A stretch of DNA of 10,859 nucleotides from Candidatus Aenigmatarchaeota archaeon (GTDB lineage Archaea; Aenigmatarchaeota; Aenigmatarchaeia; QMZP01). The stretch spans positions 1 through 10,859 of the forward strand of contig DAOUYM010000022.1 of assembly GCA_030666115.1 (NCBI GenBank). The letters run 5' to 3'. Of this stretch, positions 1 through 6,894 are shown one piece after another (within the stretch, counting starts at the first letter, position 1; every line of letters starts with the position of its first letter). Below the pieces are notes generated by a model, which was not told where the DNA came from, did no database searches, and saw only the letters and a list, made by a program, of their open reading frames with translations. A program made the position numbers and the translations under genes.

Positions 1-2214
1 GACGGTGACGAAATCGTCATAGGAAGATTTGATGGGAACAACATCCTGATCGAATCCGACGGCAAGGAAGTTTCTTCTGTGACGCTTGGCGAGATGAGTG
101 TTGACGAGTATGCTGCTGTCGGCGACGTCGCAATGATCAGTGGAGCTATTACGAACATAGGAACAAGGAGCCAGTGCACTGACAGTGATGGCGGGTTTGC
201 CTATCATGAAAAGGGCAAGACGTCAGACGGAATGATAACAAGGGAGGACAGATGCCTGATCGATGGATTAACCCTGAAGGAATTCTTCTGCATGGATGGA
301 CTGGTCAGTTCAGTAAGGAATGACTGCAGTGGAGAGGGCAAGGTGTGCCTCAACGGCGTCTGCGCAGTGGAGCCCGCAAGAGAAACCACCGGGATTGTTA
401 CTGGTGGTGGTGGAAGCTCATGCTGTACACATTCACATGGTGATTACGAAAAGGAACGTGGTTGTCTAGATACCTCAAATAGTATAATAGAATGGGATTG
501 TGAAGGAACAGGGAAGGATAAAGCAACATGCGAAACCATAGGTCCAAAAGGAGTTCAGTGCTGTAGATGGGATCCCGAGTGTGATGACAGTGAAGATGAC
601 AATAGCGGTGACATTGGTGGACGTCGTTACTGTGAATCACCTAGAGAATTTGGCAAGCCTTGTTACCCTTCCAGTGGCGGCAAGGGCTCGGGTGTATGGC
701 AAGTTAAGAAAGGTTGCGATTACATTAACTACAATACATGTAGACCTTGCTGGTGTAGATGCGAGGATACTTATGCGTTAAATGATGGGGAAGCATGTAC
801 ATCAGAACCTTGCTGTAAATACGATGGGGGGGAACCAGAACCTTGTTTCCTTCCCGGCACTAAGATATCAACTCCTTACGGTGACGTTAATATAGAAGAT
901 ATCGAGATCGGGGATTATGTTCTTTCATACAACGAGGTGACAGGGGAGAATGAGGTTTCAATCGTATCGGAAACTTTTGTACATGATACTGAAGGGTACC
1001 TGATGATAAACGGGTTCCTCGGAGTGACACCTAACCATCCGATATGGATAAATGGTGAGTGGATAGAAGCTGGATCCGCTGACTTGGGGGACAGGTTAAT
1101 TGACATCGAAGGTAATGAGTTGGTTATAGAATCAATCGAGATTATAGGTGATACTGTAAAGGTCTTTAATCTTGGCGTAGGAGTTACATACAATTATTAC
1201 GCAGACGGTGTCCTGGTCCATAACAAGGGCAACGGCGAAGATGTTGAATGTTATACCGATTCCGATTGCACGTCAAAGTACGATGAAAGATATAGATGCA
1301 ACAAGAATACTTGGGAATGTTACCAAAAATTTGTATGTCTGAATAACAACCACTGCCCGGGGGATGGTATATGCGACACTCATAACGACAAATGCAGAGA
1401 ACGGCTATGTTCTAATGATGGTGATTGCCATAAAGAAGGGGAGAAATGTAATGTCCCTGCTGGAGTATGTTACACTGACCCTTATCTTGACGCGGATATC
1501 AACGAATGCGGTGATGGTGATATAGACCCCGGTGAAGAATGTGACGACGGCAACACCGTTAGTGGTGATGGTTGCTCATCTAGTTGCAGAATCGAGAGTT
1601 ATGATGGTGGATATGATGACGATTCAGGTTGCGGGGGCAGTGGTGCAGAATGTCCTCCTGGCACAGAATGTATAGGTGGTGTGTGCGAACCAATAAGCGG
1701 CGGTTCAATTGGTGACGACGTGGGTGGATGCTTCCTTGCAGGGACCATGGTGTCCATGTCTGACGGATCTTTCGGGAACATAGAAGATATCGGGGTGGGC
1801 GATCTTGTCAAATCCTACGATCCATCTACCGGCGAGGTCGTCAGCGGCGAGGTTGTCAATGTCTTCCGCCACCATCCAGAGGAAATGAGAGAGGATTATT
1901 ACCTAGTGATAAACCAAAAGATAAGCGTCACTCCTGAGCACAGAATATTTACATCCGATGGTCTTATCGAGGCAGGAGAGCTGGCTGTTGGTTCTGAAAT
2001 GGTCAATGAGGAAGGGGGCCTGACAGTAATTGAGACTATGCAGAAGGTCCCTGAAAGGGTTTATACGTATAATCTGGAAGTTAGGGATTACCAGACGTAC
2101 TTCGCAGAGAATATCGCAGTGCACAACACCAAGTATCAGGGTGGGGGTTGTGTTTGGGACGGTAGTTGGTGGACTGCTACTTTTTACATGTTATGCCTGA
2201 TTGGAATGTGGTAG
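1..2214 (+). CDS. Cysteine-rich secreted-type protein with two Hint (intein-like) domains, 5'-truncated
   Basis: The frame is open from the first base, so the true start and any signal peptide lie upstream; a GTG at 79 is not a convincing start. Counting codon 1 at base 1, 737 codons remain. In order: a Cys-rich segment beginning CTDSDGG (about 59-119) of a kind I recall from secreted proteins of uncultivated archaea; a Gly linker; more Cys-rich sequence (to 281) with CC pairs; Hint domain 1 (282-408); Cys-rich repeats (409-576) including a CGDGDIDPGEECDDGN-type Myxococcus disulfide repeat (about 503-529); Hint domain 2 (577-709); and a 28-residue tail ending in a hydrophobic stretch with stop TAG. 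The high Cys content implies an oxidising, extracytoplasmic location. The Hint domains probably cleave or splice the chain; what the protein binds is unknown. Function of the whole is inferred, the domains are clear. Confidence 0.9.
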   Translation, partial: DGDEIVIGRFDGNNILIESDGKEVSSVTLGEMSVDEYAAVGDVAMISGAITNIGTRSQCTDSDGGFAYHEKGKTSDGMITREDRCLIDGLTLKEFFCMDGLVSSVRNDCSGEGKVCLNGVCAVEPARETTGIVTGGGGSSCCTHSHGDYEKERGCLDTSNSIIEWDCEGTGKDKATCETIGPKGVQCCRWDPECDDSEDDNSGDIGGRRYCESPREFGKPCYPSSGGKGSGVWQVKKGCDYINYNTCRPCWCRCEDTYALNDGEACTSEPCCKYDGGEPEPCFLPGTKISTPYGDVNIEDIEIGDYVLSYNEVTGENEVSIVSETFVHDTEGYLMINGFLGVTPNHPIWINGEWIEAGSADLGDRLIDIEGNELVIESIEIIGDTVKVFNLGVGVTYNYYADGVLVHNKGNGEDVECYTDSDCTSKYDERYRCNKNTWECYQKFVCLNNNHCPGDGICDTHNDKCRERLCSNDGDCHKEGEKCNVPAGVCYTDPYLDADINECGDGDIDPGEECDDGNTVSGDGCSSSCRIESYDGGYDDDSGCGGSGAECPPGTECIGGVCEPISGGSIGDDVGGCFLAGTMVSMSDGSFGNIEDIGVGDLVKSYDPSTGEVVSGEVVNVFRHHPEEMREDYYLVINQKISVTPEHRIFTSDGLIEAGELAVGSEMVNEEGGLTVIETMQKVPERVYTYNLEVRDYQTYFAENIAVHNTKYQGGGCVWDGSWWTATFYMLCLIGMW
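844..1224 (+). other. Hint / bacterial-intein-like domain 1
   Basis: About 127 residues from Cys (motif CFLPGTKI) to the terminal pair His-Asn (VLVHN). Block A Cys1, block B TPNH (Thr343, His346, counting from base 1) and the C-terminal HN are all present, so the N-S acyl shift and Asn cyclisation residues look intact. The residue after Asn is Lys, which cannot act as the +1 nucleophile, so cleavage rather than true splicing is expected. There is no room for a homing endonuclease. The usual block F His before the aromatic pair seems absent (YNYY). Confidence 0.88.
1729..2127 (+). other. Hint / bacterial-intein-like domain 2
   Basis: About 133 residues, starting CFLAGTMV and ending IAVHN. Block B is TPEH (Thr644, His647, counting from base 1). 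Unlike domain 1, the next residue is Thr, a possible splicing nucleophile, so this domain could splice as well as cleave. Only 28 residues follow it, so reaction here would free or re-ligate just the hydrophobic tail. It is a diverged paralogue of domain 1, not a recent copy. The block F position reads YQTYF, without the usual His. Confidence 0.88.
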
Positions 2215-2260
2215 TTGGTTTACTGCTACTTTTTACATGTTGTGTATAATTGGAATGTTT
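2162..2260 (+). repeat. 49-bp imperfect tandem duplication of the Hint-protein tail
   Basis: Two 49-bp units, 2162-2210 and 2211-2259, match at 42 of 49 positions by eye. Unit 1 encodes the hydrophobic C-terminal tail (TATFYMLCLIGMW, stop at 2212-2214). Unit 2 read from 2210 in the +1 frame encodes GSWFTATFYMLCIIGMF followed by TAG at 2261-2263. Changes between the two are synonymous or conservative, and both copies keep a stop. The first stop codon is itself formed by the opening bases (GGTAG) of the second unit. Confidence 0.9.
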
Positions 2261-2268
2261 TAGTGTGA

Positions 2269-2679
2269 TCAGAACCTGTACAGTGAGAAGTCTTCTTGTG
2301 TGTCTGTGTTCTCGCCCTTTATGTGGATTGTTACGTCCAGGGGCGGATCGGCTGGCGCGGTGTTGGGCCAGTTGCCGCATTCCAGGCTGTAGCTGAACTC
2401 AAGGAAGTAGCTGGTGAGGACCCGGGTGTTGAAGAAGGTGGTGAGGTCGTTGAGGTTGTTCCTGGCCTCTGTACAGGTAGCAGAACCAAGGAAAGTCTGA
2501 TCTGTCATGTCCTTGGCGTTGTTGAACAGGTAGTAGTCGTTCTTCTGGGTCTCTGAGTAGAAGTCTATGGAGTAGGCGAACCAGTTAACGAATCCCTGCT
2601 GCACAACGAAAACCAGACCCACCAGAAACACCATGGTGATGATGAACATCTGTCCCTTCTTGCCTCCCGTACGACCCAT
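2269..2679 (-). CDS. Pilin-like membrane-anchored protein with class III leader
   Basis: The product is 136 residues. I chose the ATG at 2679 over an in-frame ATG at 2724 because it begins MGRTGGKKGQMFIIT: a short basic leader, a KKG/Q junction as used by archaeal prepilin peptidases, then a hydrophobic segment of about 18 residues (MFIITMVFLVGLVFVV). A TATA-like box also sits about 27 nt upstream of this ATG, implying a leaderless mRNA. The rest is a soluble domain with aromatic-rich helices and two Cys (one in SATCTEAR, one in LECGNW) that could pair. It runs convergently to the Hint-protein gene with 54 nt between stops. Role in a pilus or as a minor surface pseudopilin is inferred; I do not recognise a named family. 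Confidence 0.8.
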   Translation of the reverse strand: MGRTGGKKGQMFIITMVFLVGLVFVVQQGFVNWFAYSIDFYSETQKNDYYLFNNAKDMTDQTFLGSATCTEARNNLNDLTTFFNTRVLTSYFLEFSYSLECGNWPNTAPADPPLDVTIHIKGENTDTQEDFSLYRF

Positions 2680-2702
2680 GATATATAATTTGGTCTGGTG
2701 GG

Positions 2703-2710
2703 TTAAAAAT
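2703..2710 (-). promoter_or_regulatory. TATA-like box for the minus-strand pilin-like gene
   Basis: On the minus strand this reads ATTTTTAA, centred about 27 nt upstream of the ATG at 2679. This is the spacing expected when transcription begins at the start codon. Confidence 0.5.
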
Positions 2711-2747
2711 TGCTCTGACCTCATGACAACCCAATGGCCATGGCAAG

Positions 2748-2756
2748 TTTTAAATA
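2748..2756 (+). promoter_or_regulatory. TATA box for the OB-fold gene
   Basis: TTTTAAATA centred about 26 nt before the ATG at 2778. No ribosome-binding site precedes that ATG, which supports leaderless initiation. With the divergent box near 2706 it forms a compact two-way promoter region of about 100 bp (2680-2777). Confidence 0.6.
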
Positions 2757-2777
2757 TCTCACCTTCAATATGTTACT

Positions 2778-3125
2778 ATGTCAGCACTACCGGATTCCCA
2801 GGAAAACGACAGGGTGAAAAGGAGAATGCCATCAGTCGAGAGGAAGGTTTCTGATCTTAAACCAGGCGACATGAGGGTCAGCCTTATAGGGACTGTCATT
2901 GACAAGCAGGGGAACAGGATAGTTCTGGATGACGGGACAGGAAAGGTTAACGTCGACTTTGAGACGGATCCTGCTATTGAGCTCAACCAGTTCGTCCGGG
3001 TGTTCGGAAAAGTGATGCAGACTGGTGAGGATATGGAAATAATAGGTGAGATAGTGCAGGACATGGAAAAACTCGATAAAGATTTATATAAAAAGGTTAA
3101 TTCATTAAAGTTAGGTAAGGATTAA
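2778..3125 (+). CDS. OB-fold nucleic-acid-binding protein (RPA-like)
   Basis: The product is 115 residues. After a charged, probably flexible N-terminus (1-20) comes one OB fold: RKVSDLKPGDMRVSLIGTV, then VLDDGTGKVNVDFE and an RVFGKV strand, ending in an acidic/basic helical tail. The DDGTG turn is typical of replication protein A and tRNA-anticodon-type OB domains. One OB domain and no zinc finger are present, so it resembles a small RPA subunit or accessory ssDNA-binding protein rather than full RPA. It lies 23 nt upstream of PCNA, and a strong TATA box for PCNA is embedded in its last codons, which supports a role in replication or repair. Exact subfamily is uncertain; RNA binding is not excluded. 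Confidence 0.75.
   Translation: MSALPDSQENDRVKRRMPSVERKVSDLKPGDMRVSLIGTVIDKQGNRIVLDDGTGKVNVDFETDPAIELNQFVRVFGKVMQTGEDMEIIGEIVQDMEKLDKDLYKKVNSLKLGKD
3083..3093 (+). promoter_or_regulatory. Internal TATA box likely driving pcn
   Basis: TTTATATAAAA lies within the final codons (DLYKK) of the OB-fold gene. Initiation about 26 nt downstream, near 3114, would give a leader of about 35 nt that carries the Shine-Dalgarno at 3136. PCNA could therefore be transcribed separately from the upstream gene. Confidence 0.45.
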
Positions 3126-3135
3126 TAATTTGATT

Positions 3136-3142
3136 GGAGGTG
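3136..3142 (+). promoter_or_regulatory. Strong Shine-Dalgarno site of pcn
   Basis: GGAGGTG, six bases before the ATG at 3149. It overlaps the in-frame TTG at 3134, ruling that out as the start. It is one of only two clear Shine-Dalgarno sites in the window. Confidence 0.8.
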
Positions 3143-3148
3143 TGTAAT

Positions 3149-3898
3149 ATGTTCAAAGCGGTTCTATCTGATGTGGATATTCTCAAGAACACCATACCCA
3201 TAATAGCAGAGATAATTGATGAGGGTGTGTTCAGAGTTGACCAGAATGGTATTTCTCTTCTGTCACCCGACAGGGCGATGGTTGCTGTTGTTAATATCAA
3301 GATTCTCTCTACAGCTTTTGATGAATACAACGCAACAGGTGAGGATTACATGGGACTAAACCTGGCAAATTTCTCAGCTGTTCTAAAGAGACTGGGGACA
3401 GGCGACAAGCTGGTAATGGAACTCACAGAAGGAAACAACAAATTAAAACTGATCATAAAGGGAAATGGTGTGAGGACCTTTGAGATTCCTATCCTGGATA
3501 TAAAGACAGAGAAACCACCAATAGACAAGCTCAACTTCACAGGTAAGATGGAAGTCGAGGCCAACCTTATAGAACAGGGAATATCAGACGCTGAAATAAT
3601 AGGCGATTCCGTGTTCTTCGAGGCAGACGGCGAGACTTTCAGGATGTACGCCAGGGGAGATGTCTCGTCTGCACAGATGGAAGTTAGGAAGAGTGACAAG
3701 GGAGTGCTTGAACTCAAGGCAGAGGGCAGCATAAAATCCCAGTATCCGATTGAATACCTCAAGAAGATGATAAAGGCAGGGAAGATATCACAGCAGATGA
3801 CACTGGAGTTCGGAACTGATTACCCTGTCAGGATGGGATTCAAGTCGGTTGATAAGATGGAAATTTCATTCGTTCTTGCTCCACGTGTTGAGAGTTAG
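3149..3898 (+). CDS. pcn: DNA polymerase sliding clamp (PCNA)
   Basis: The product is 249 residues, the normal length for archaeal PCNA. It forms a homotrimeric ring that tethers DNA polymerase, ligase, FEN1 and repair enzymes to DNA. The start MFKAVLSDVD is the family N-terminus and follows a strong Shine-Dalgarno. Visible landmarks are GISLLSPDRAMVAVV (34-48), the interdomain loop region after FEIPILDI (111-130), SQYPIEYLKKMIKAG in domain 2 (197-211), and the C-terminal LAPRVE (243-248) that helps form the pocket for PIP-box partners. Only one PCNA copy is in the window. The endonuclease III gene follows after 20 nt, probably co-transcribed, a sensible pairing because PCNA is known to recruit base-excision repair enzymes. 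Confidence 0.97.
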   Translation: MFKAVLSDVDILKNTIPIIAEIIDEGVFRVDQNGISLLSPDRAMVAVVNIKILSTAFDEYNATGEDYMGLNLANFSAVLKRLGTGDKLVMELTEGNNKLKLIIKGNGVRTFEIPILDIKTEKPPIDKLNFTGKMEVEANLIEQGISDAEIIGDSVFFEADGETFRMYARGDVSSAQMEVRKSDKGVLELKAEGSIKSQYPIEYLKKMIKAGKISQQMTLEFGTDYPVRMGFKSVDKMEISFVLAPRVES

Positions 3899-3918
3899 AA
3901 GTATCACAGGCTTCTGGA

Positions 3919-4569
3919 ATGATTATGCAGAATAAGATAGTGAAAATAATCTCGATCCTGGAGAAGGAGATAGAGGTAGACTGGTTTCTGGTCAGGGGTG
4001 ACCCCTTCAAGGTTCTGATCACAACCCTTCTTTCGCAGAGGACCAGAGATGAGAACACAGACAAGGCAAGCAGGGCGCTTTTCTCGAGATTCAGGACACC
4101 GAAGCAGATGGCTGAAGCTGATGTCAGAGAGATCGAGAGGCTTATCAGGCCCAGCGGGTTCTACAGGGTCAAGGCCAGGAGAGTTAAGGAGATCAGCAGT
4201 ATATTGATCAGAAAGAACAACGGAAAGGTTCCCAGGACACTGGAAGGAATGATGGAGCTTCCTGGAATCGGAAGGAAGACGGCCTGCTGCGTCATGGTAT
4301 ATGCGTACGGTGAGCACTATATCCCGACCGATACACATGTAAACCGCATTCCGAACAGGATAGGTATTGTCAATACCAGGACTCCGAAGGAGACTGAGAA
4401 GGAACTGATGAGGATAGTTCCAAGGGATAAATGGATAATGTTCAATGAACTGTTCGTCAAGTTCGGGCAGAGGATATGCAAACCGATTGGGCCGAGATGT
4501 TATGAATGCCCTATTGAGAAGCTGTGTGGATATCAGGATAAGAAACTGAAAGCGAAAAACTCAACATAA
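3919..4569 (+). CDS. nth: Endonuclease III, DNA glycosylase/AP lyase with 4Fe-4S cluster
   Basis: The product is 216 residues. It removes oxidised pyrimidines and nicks the AP site by beta-elimination. The helix-hairpin-helix LPGIGRKTA carries catalytic Lys120; the catalytic Asp138 is in PTDTHVNR; the cluster ligands Cys187, Cys194, Cys197 and Cys203 follow the exact C-x6-C-x2-C-x5-C spacing. These numbers coincide with those of E. coli Nth when the first ATG (3919) is used, supporting this start over ATG at 3925. LLSQRTRD near 38-45 is another family signature. No Shine-Dalgarno is evident. The gene lies 20 nt after pcn and 24 nt before the GIY-YIG/Ogg2 gene, in what looks like a repair operon. 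Confidence 0.96.
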   Translation: MIMQNKIVKIISILEKEIEVDWFLVRGDPFKVLITTLLSQRTRDENTDKASRALFSRFRTPKQMAEADVREIERLIRPSGFYRVKARRVKEISSILIRKNNGKVPRTLEGMMELPGIGRKTACCVMVYAYGEHYIPTDTHVNRIPNRIGIVNTRTPKETEKELMRIVPRDKWIMFNELFVKFGQRICKPIGPRCYECPIEKLCGYQDKKLKAKNST

Positions 4570-4593
4570 AAACCAGGAATCCAAATTCTTGTC

Positions 4594-5616
4594 ATGAAGG
4601 GAATATACTGCCTGGTGACCCATCTTAACAGCAACAAGGAAATGAAAATCGGTGGATTGGGGGAACTGGATTTTAAGCGAGGATACTACTGTTACATTGG
4701 TTCTGCGATGACCAACCTGGAGAAAAGGATAGAGCGCCATTACTCAAAGAAGAAAAAGCGGTACTGGCACATAGACTACTTCCTTGATCACGCCAGGCTG
4801 GTCGGGTTCAAGGCACTTGAGATAAGCAACAAGGAGGAATGCTGGCTGGCTGAACAGATAAGAAAGATAAGTGATGATGAGGTCAACCGGTTCGGATGCA
4901 CGGACTGCAGGTGCGGCAGCCACCTCCAGTACTTCAAGCGAAACCCTCTCAGGATGACGAGATTCACCAGAATATTCAAACCAAAACTCGAGGACCTGAT
5001 GAAGGCATACGTTGGAAGGAGGATTGAGATAAAGAGGCGGCTCCTGGAGTTCAGGGAGATGTGGAAGGAACCAGAAGAGAGGATATTCGCTGAACTCTGC
5101 TTCTGCATATGCACACCGCAGACAAGCGCAAGATCATGCGACAAGGCAATAACAAGGCTAAAAAAGACCGGAATACTTTTCAGGGGCAGGGATCAGGACA
5201 TGGTTAGATATCTGACAGGGGTCAGGTTCCCAAGGAACAAGGCCAAGTACATAGTTAATGCAAGGAACTTCCTGAGCAGGAGGGGTGACATTGAAGTTAA
5301 GAGGATGATAAGGTTCTCGGATCCTGTCAAGACAAGAGGGTGGCTGGCCAAGAACATAAAGGGTCTTGGATACAAGGAGGCATCCCACTTCCTCCGGAAC
5401 ATTGGACTGGGTGAGAAGCTTGCGATACTGGACAGGCACATACTCAAGAACCTGGTCAGGTATGGGATCATAAAGGAGGTTCCGAAGACCCTTACGCCGA
5501 AGCGTTATCTGGAAATTGAAAACAGGATGAAGAAATTCTCGCGGGGTATTGACATTCCGATGGCAGAGCTGGATCTCCTGTTCTGGTCAGAAGAGACTGG
5601 TGATATCTTTAAATGA
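4594..5616 (+). CDS. GIY-YIG (DUF123) nuclease domain fused to Ogg2-type N-glycosylase/DNA lyase
   Basis: The product is 340 residues in two parts. Residues 1-118 are a DUF123/Uri-type GIY-YIG domain: GIY at 3-5, YIG at 34-36, Arg45 in the following helix, KRYWHIDYFL (55-64) and the Cys-rich signature CTDCRCGSHL (102-111). Residues from about 126 to 340 match archaeal 8-oxoguanine glycosylase Ogg2: NIKGLGYKEASHFLRN with the expected Schiff-base Lys261, and AILDRHI with catalytic Asp280. Both halves look complete with active-site residues intact, so a bifunctional base-excision enzyme is plausible: the lyase removes 8-oxoG and cuts the AP site. The substrate of the GIY-YIG half is unknown. It is one of two successive helix-hairpin-helix glycosylases (after nth). 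No frame disruption or stop lies at the domain junction (118-126). The upstream gap is 24 nt with no clear Shine-Dalgarno. Confidence 0.9.
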   Translation: MKGIYCLVTHLNSNKEMKIGGLGELDFKRGYYCYIGSAMTNLEKRIERHYSKKKKRYWHIDYFLDHARLVGFKALEISNKEECWLAEQIRKISDDEVNRFGCTDCRCGSHLQYFKRNPLRMTRFTRIFKPKLEDLMKAYVGRRIEIKRRLLEFREMWKEPEERIFAELCFCICTPQTSARSCDKAITRLKKTGILFRGRDQDMVRYLTGVRFPRNKAKYIVNARNFLSRRGDIEVKRMIRFSDPVKTRGWLAKNIKGLGYKEASHFLRNIGLGEKLAILDRHILKNLVRYGIIKEVPKTLTPKRYLEIENRMKKFSRGIDIPMAELDLLFWSEETGDIFK

Positions 5617-5647
5617 TTTGAGTGATTCTTCAAGTGAAGTGATTTGA

Positions 5648-6547
5648 ATGATAAATGAAAGGATAAGAAAATCAATGATCCGGCAGCACTACAAGATCGT
5701 CGGGAACCATTCAGCTGTTAAGATCTGTACCTGGCTTAAGAAATCGATGAGAGACGAGGGATCTTGTTATAAGCAGAAGTTCTACGGAATCCAATCCCAT
5801 CGCTGTCTACAGATGACCCCATGGATAATATGTCCCAATGGTTGTCTTTTTTGTTGGAGGGCAATTGAGAAGATTCCTGTCAAGATCGAGAAGGTTGATG
5901 AGCCCAGTGAGATAATCGACGGCTGTATAGAAGCACAGCGCTTGCTCCTTACCGGGTTCAAGGGACTGGATAAAGCGAATAAGAAAAAGTTCAAAGAGGC
6001 ACAGAACCCGAATCAGGTGGCCATATCCCTGGTTGGTGAACCCACCATGTACCCGAGGATAACCGAGCTTGTTGAGGAATTCCATAGGAGGAAGTTCACG
6101 ACCTTTCTGGTAACCAACGGACAGTATCCGGAGAGGTTGAAGGAGATAAAGAAACTCACCAACCTTTACATCTCACTGGACGCTCCTGATAAAGAGACGT
6201 ATCAGAAGATAGACAGACCTTCGCTTCCTGACCACTGGGAAAGGCTGATGGAAAGCCTGGAGATAATGCGAAGGTTTGATGCGAAGAAAGTGATAAGGCT
6301 GACCATGGTCAAGGGATGGAACATGAAGTCACCTGAGAAGTATGCAGAACTGATAAAGAGAGCGAAACCAGATTTTATCGAGGTCAAGGGGTACATGTTC
6401 GTTGGCGAGTCCATACATAGGCTTTCGATTGAGAACATGCCGCGCCACAATGAAATAAAGGAATTCGCAGAAAAACTTTCAGAAGCAAGTGGCTATGCCT
6501 ACAAAGACGAGCAGACACAGAGCAGAGTCATTCTGCTTTCTAAGTAG
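5648..6547 (+). CDS. taw1: 4-demethylwyosine synthase, radical SAM (Taw1/TYW1)
   Basis: The product is 299 residues. It converts N1-methylguanosine-37 of tRNA-Phe, with pyruvate, to 4-demethylwyosine, the tricyclic base common to archaeal wyosine derivatives. The radical-SAM motif CPNGCLFCW places Cys62, Cys66 and Cys69; Cys27, Cys40 and Cys53 are placed to bind the second 4Fe-4S cluster, and Lys42 (in CYKQKFYG) is the position proposed to form the pyruvate Schiff base. All match the known archaeal enzyme to within a residue. SLVGEPTMYPR (about 127-137) is the SAM-binding GEPT strand. It follows the glycosylase gene by 31 nt. A TATA-like TCTTTAAAT ends that gene at 5606-5614. Its last 8 nt overlap the 3' end of the opposing gene. 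Confidence 0.96.
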   Translation: MINERIRKSMIRQHYKIVGNHSAVKICTWLKKSMRDEGSCYKQKFYGIQSHRCLQMTPWIICPNGCLFCWRAIEKIPVKIEKVDEPSEIIDGCIEAQRLLLTGFKGLDKANKKKFKEAQNPNQVAISLVGEPTMYPRITELVEEFHRRKFTTFLVTNGQYPERLKEIKKLTNLYISLDAPDKETYQKIDRPSLPDHWERLMESLEIMRRFDAKKVIRLTMVKGWNMKSPEKYAELIKRAKPDFIEVKGYMFVGESIHRLSIENMPRHNEIKEFAEKLSEASGYAYKDEQTQSRVILLSK

Positions 6548-6869
6548 CAACATTAGAATCCAAGAGTTTAAGAATAGATCTCTTCTTATATCCATGACAT
6601 TTGATTATCTCACTTTTTTCTATTATTCCTAAAACATGATGATAGCTTGGATGTTCATGTATATGGGGACAAAAACCAACAAATTCGGGTTCTGGAGATT
6701 TGCAATCACAACTTCTATAAGGTTTATGTATCAGAATTTTACCATCCCTCAGTCTTTCTTTTATTTCTTTAGCCGTGTTTGGAATTCCTTCATGAAAACT
6801 TTTAAATACCTCTATATCATCGGGTTCTGTGAAAATAAGATACTTGCATACCCATCTATTGTTGCTCAT
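6540..6869 (-). CDS. Uncharacterised small Cys/His-rich protein
   Basis: The product is 109 residues and I do not recognise a family. It begins MSNNRWVCKYLIF and holds seven-plus potential metal ligands: CDC near 54-56, then CPHIHEHP and YHH (68-78), and CHGY near 91-94. The spacing suggests a zinc- or iron-binding fold. A Lys/Arg-rich C-terminus (KKRSILKLL) follows. There is no signal peptide or membrane segment, so a cytoplasmic protein is likely. A TATA-like TTTAAAAC about 30 nt upstream of ATG 6869 supports expression. The region is visibly more AT-rich than its neighbours, which may mean later acquisition. The 3' end overlaps taw1 convergently by 8 nt. The main doubt is whether it is translated at all; the opposite strand also has an open frame here. 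Confidence 0.6.
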   Translation of the reverse strand: MSNNRWVCKYLIFTEPDDIEVFKSFHEGIPNTAKEIKERLRDGKILIHKPYRSCDCKSPEPEFVGFCPHIHEHPSYHHVLGIIEKSEIIKCHGYKKRSILKLLDSNVAT

Positions 6870-6894
6870 CAGAATCTTTTATATTTAGAAGTAA

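Noticed and set aside
409..576. Tandem repeats in the Cys-rich region as a CRISPR or DNA-level repeat
   Set aside because: The similarity is only in Cys spacing at protein level; no regular DNA repeat is present.
844..2127. A classical intein with homing endonuclease
   Set aside because: Each Hint domain is only 127-133 residues with no endonuclease insertion, and the host is a repetitive secreted protein rather than an essential enzyme.
2296..2556. Plus-strand open frame in the pilin-like gene
   Set aside because: It is antisense to a gene with a clear class III leader and matched promoter, and resembles no protein.
5614..5651. Imperfect repeat TGATTTGA(G/A)TGA before taw1
   Set aside because: It consists of low-complexity TGA-rich words, partly made of the previous stop codon; no function is apparent.
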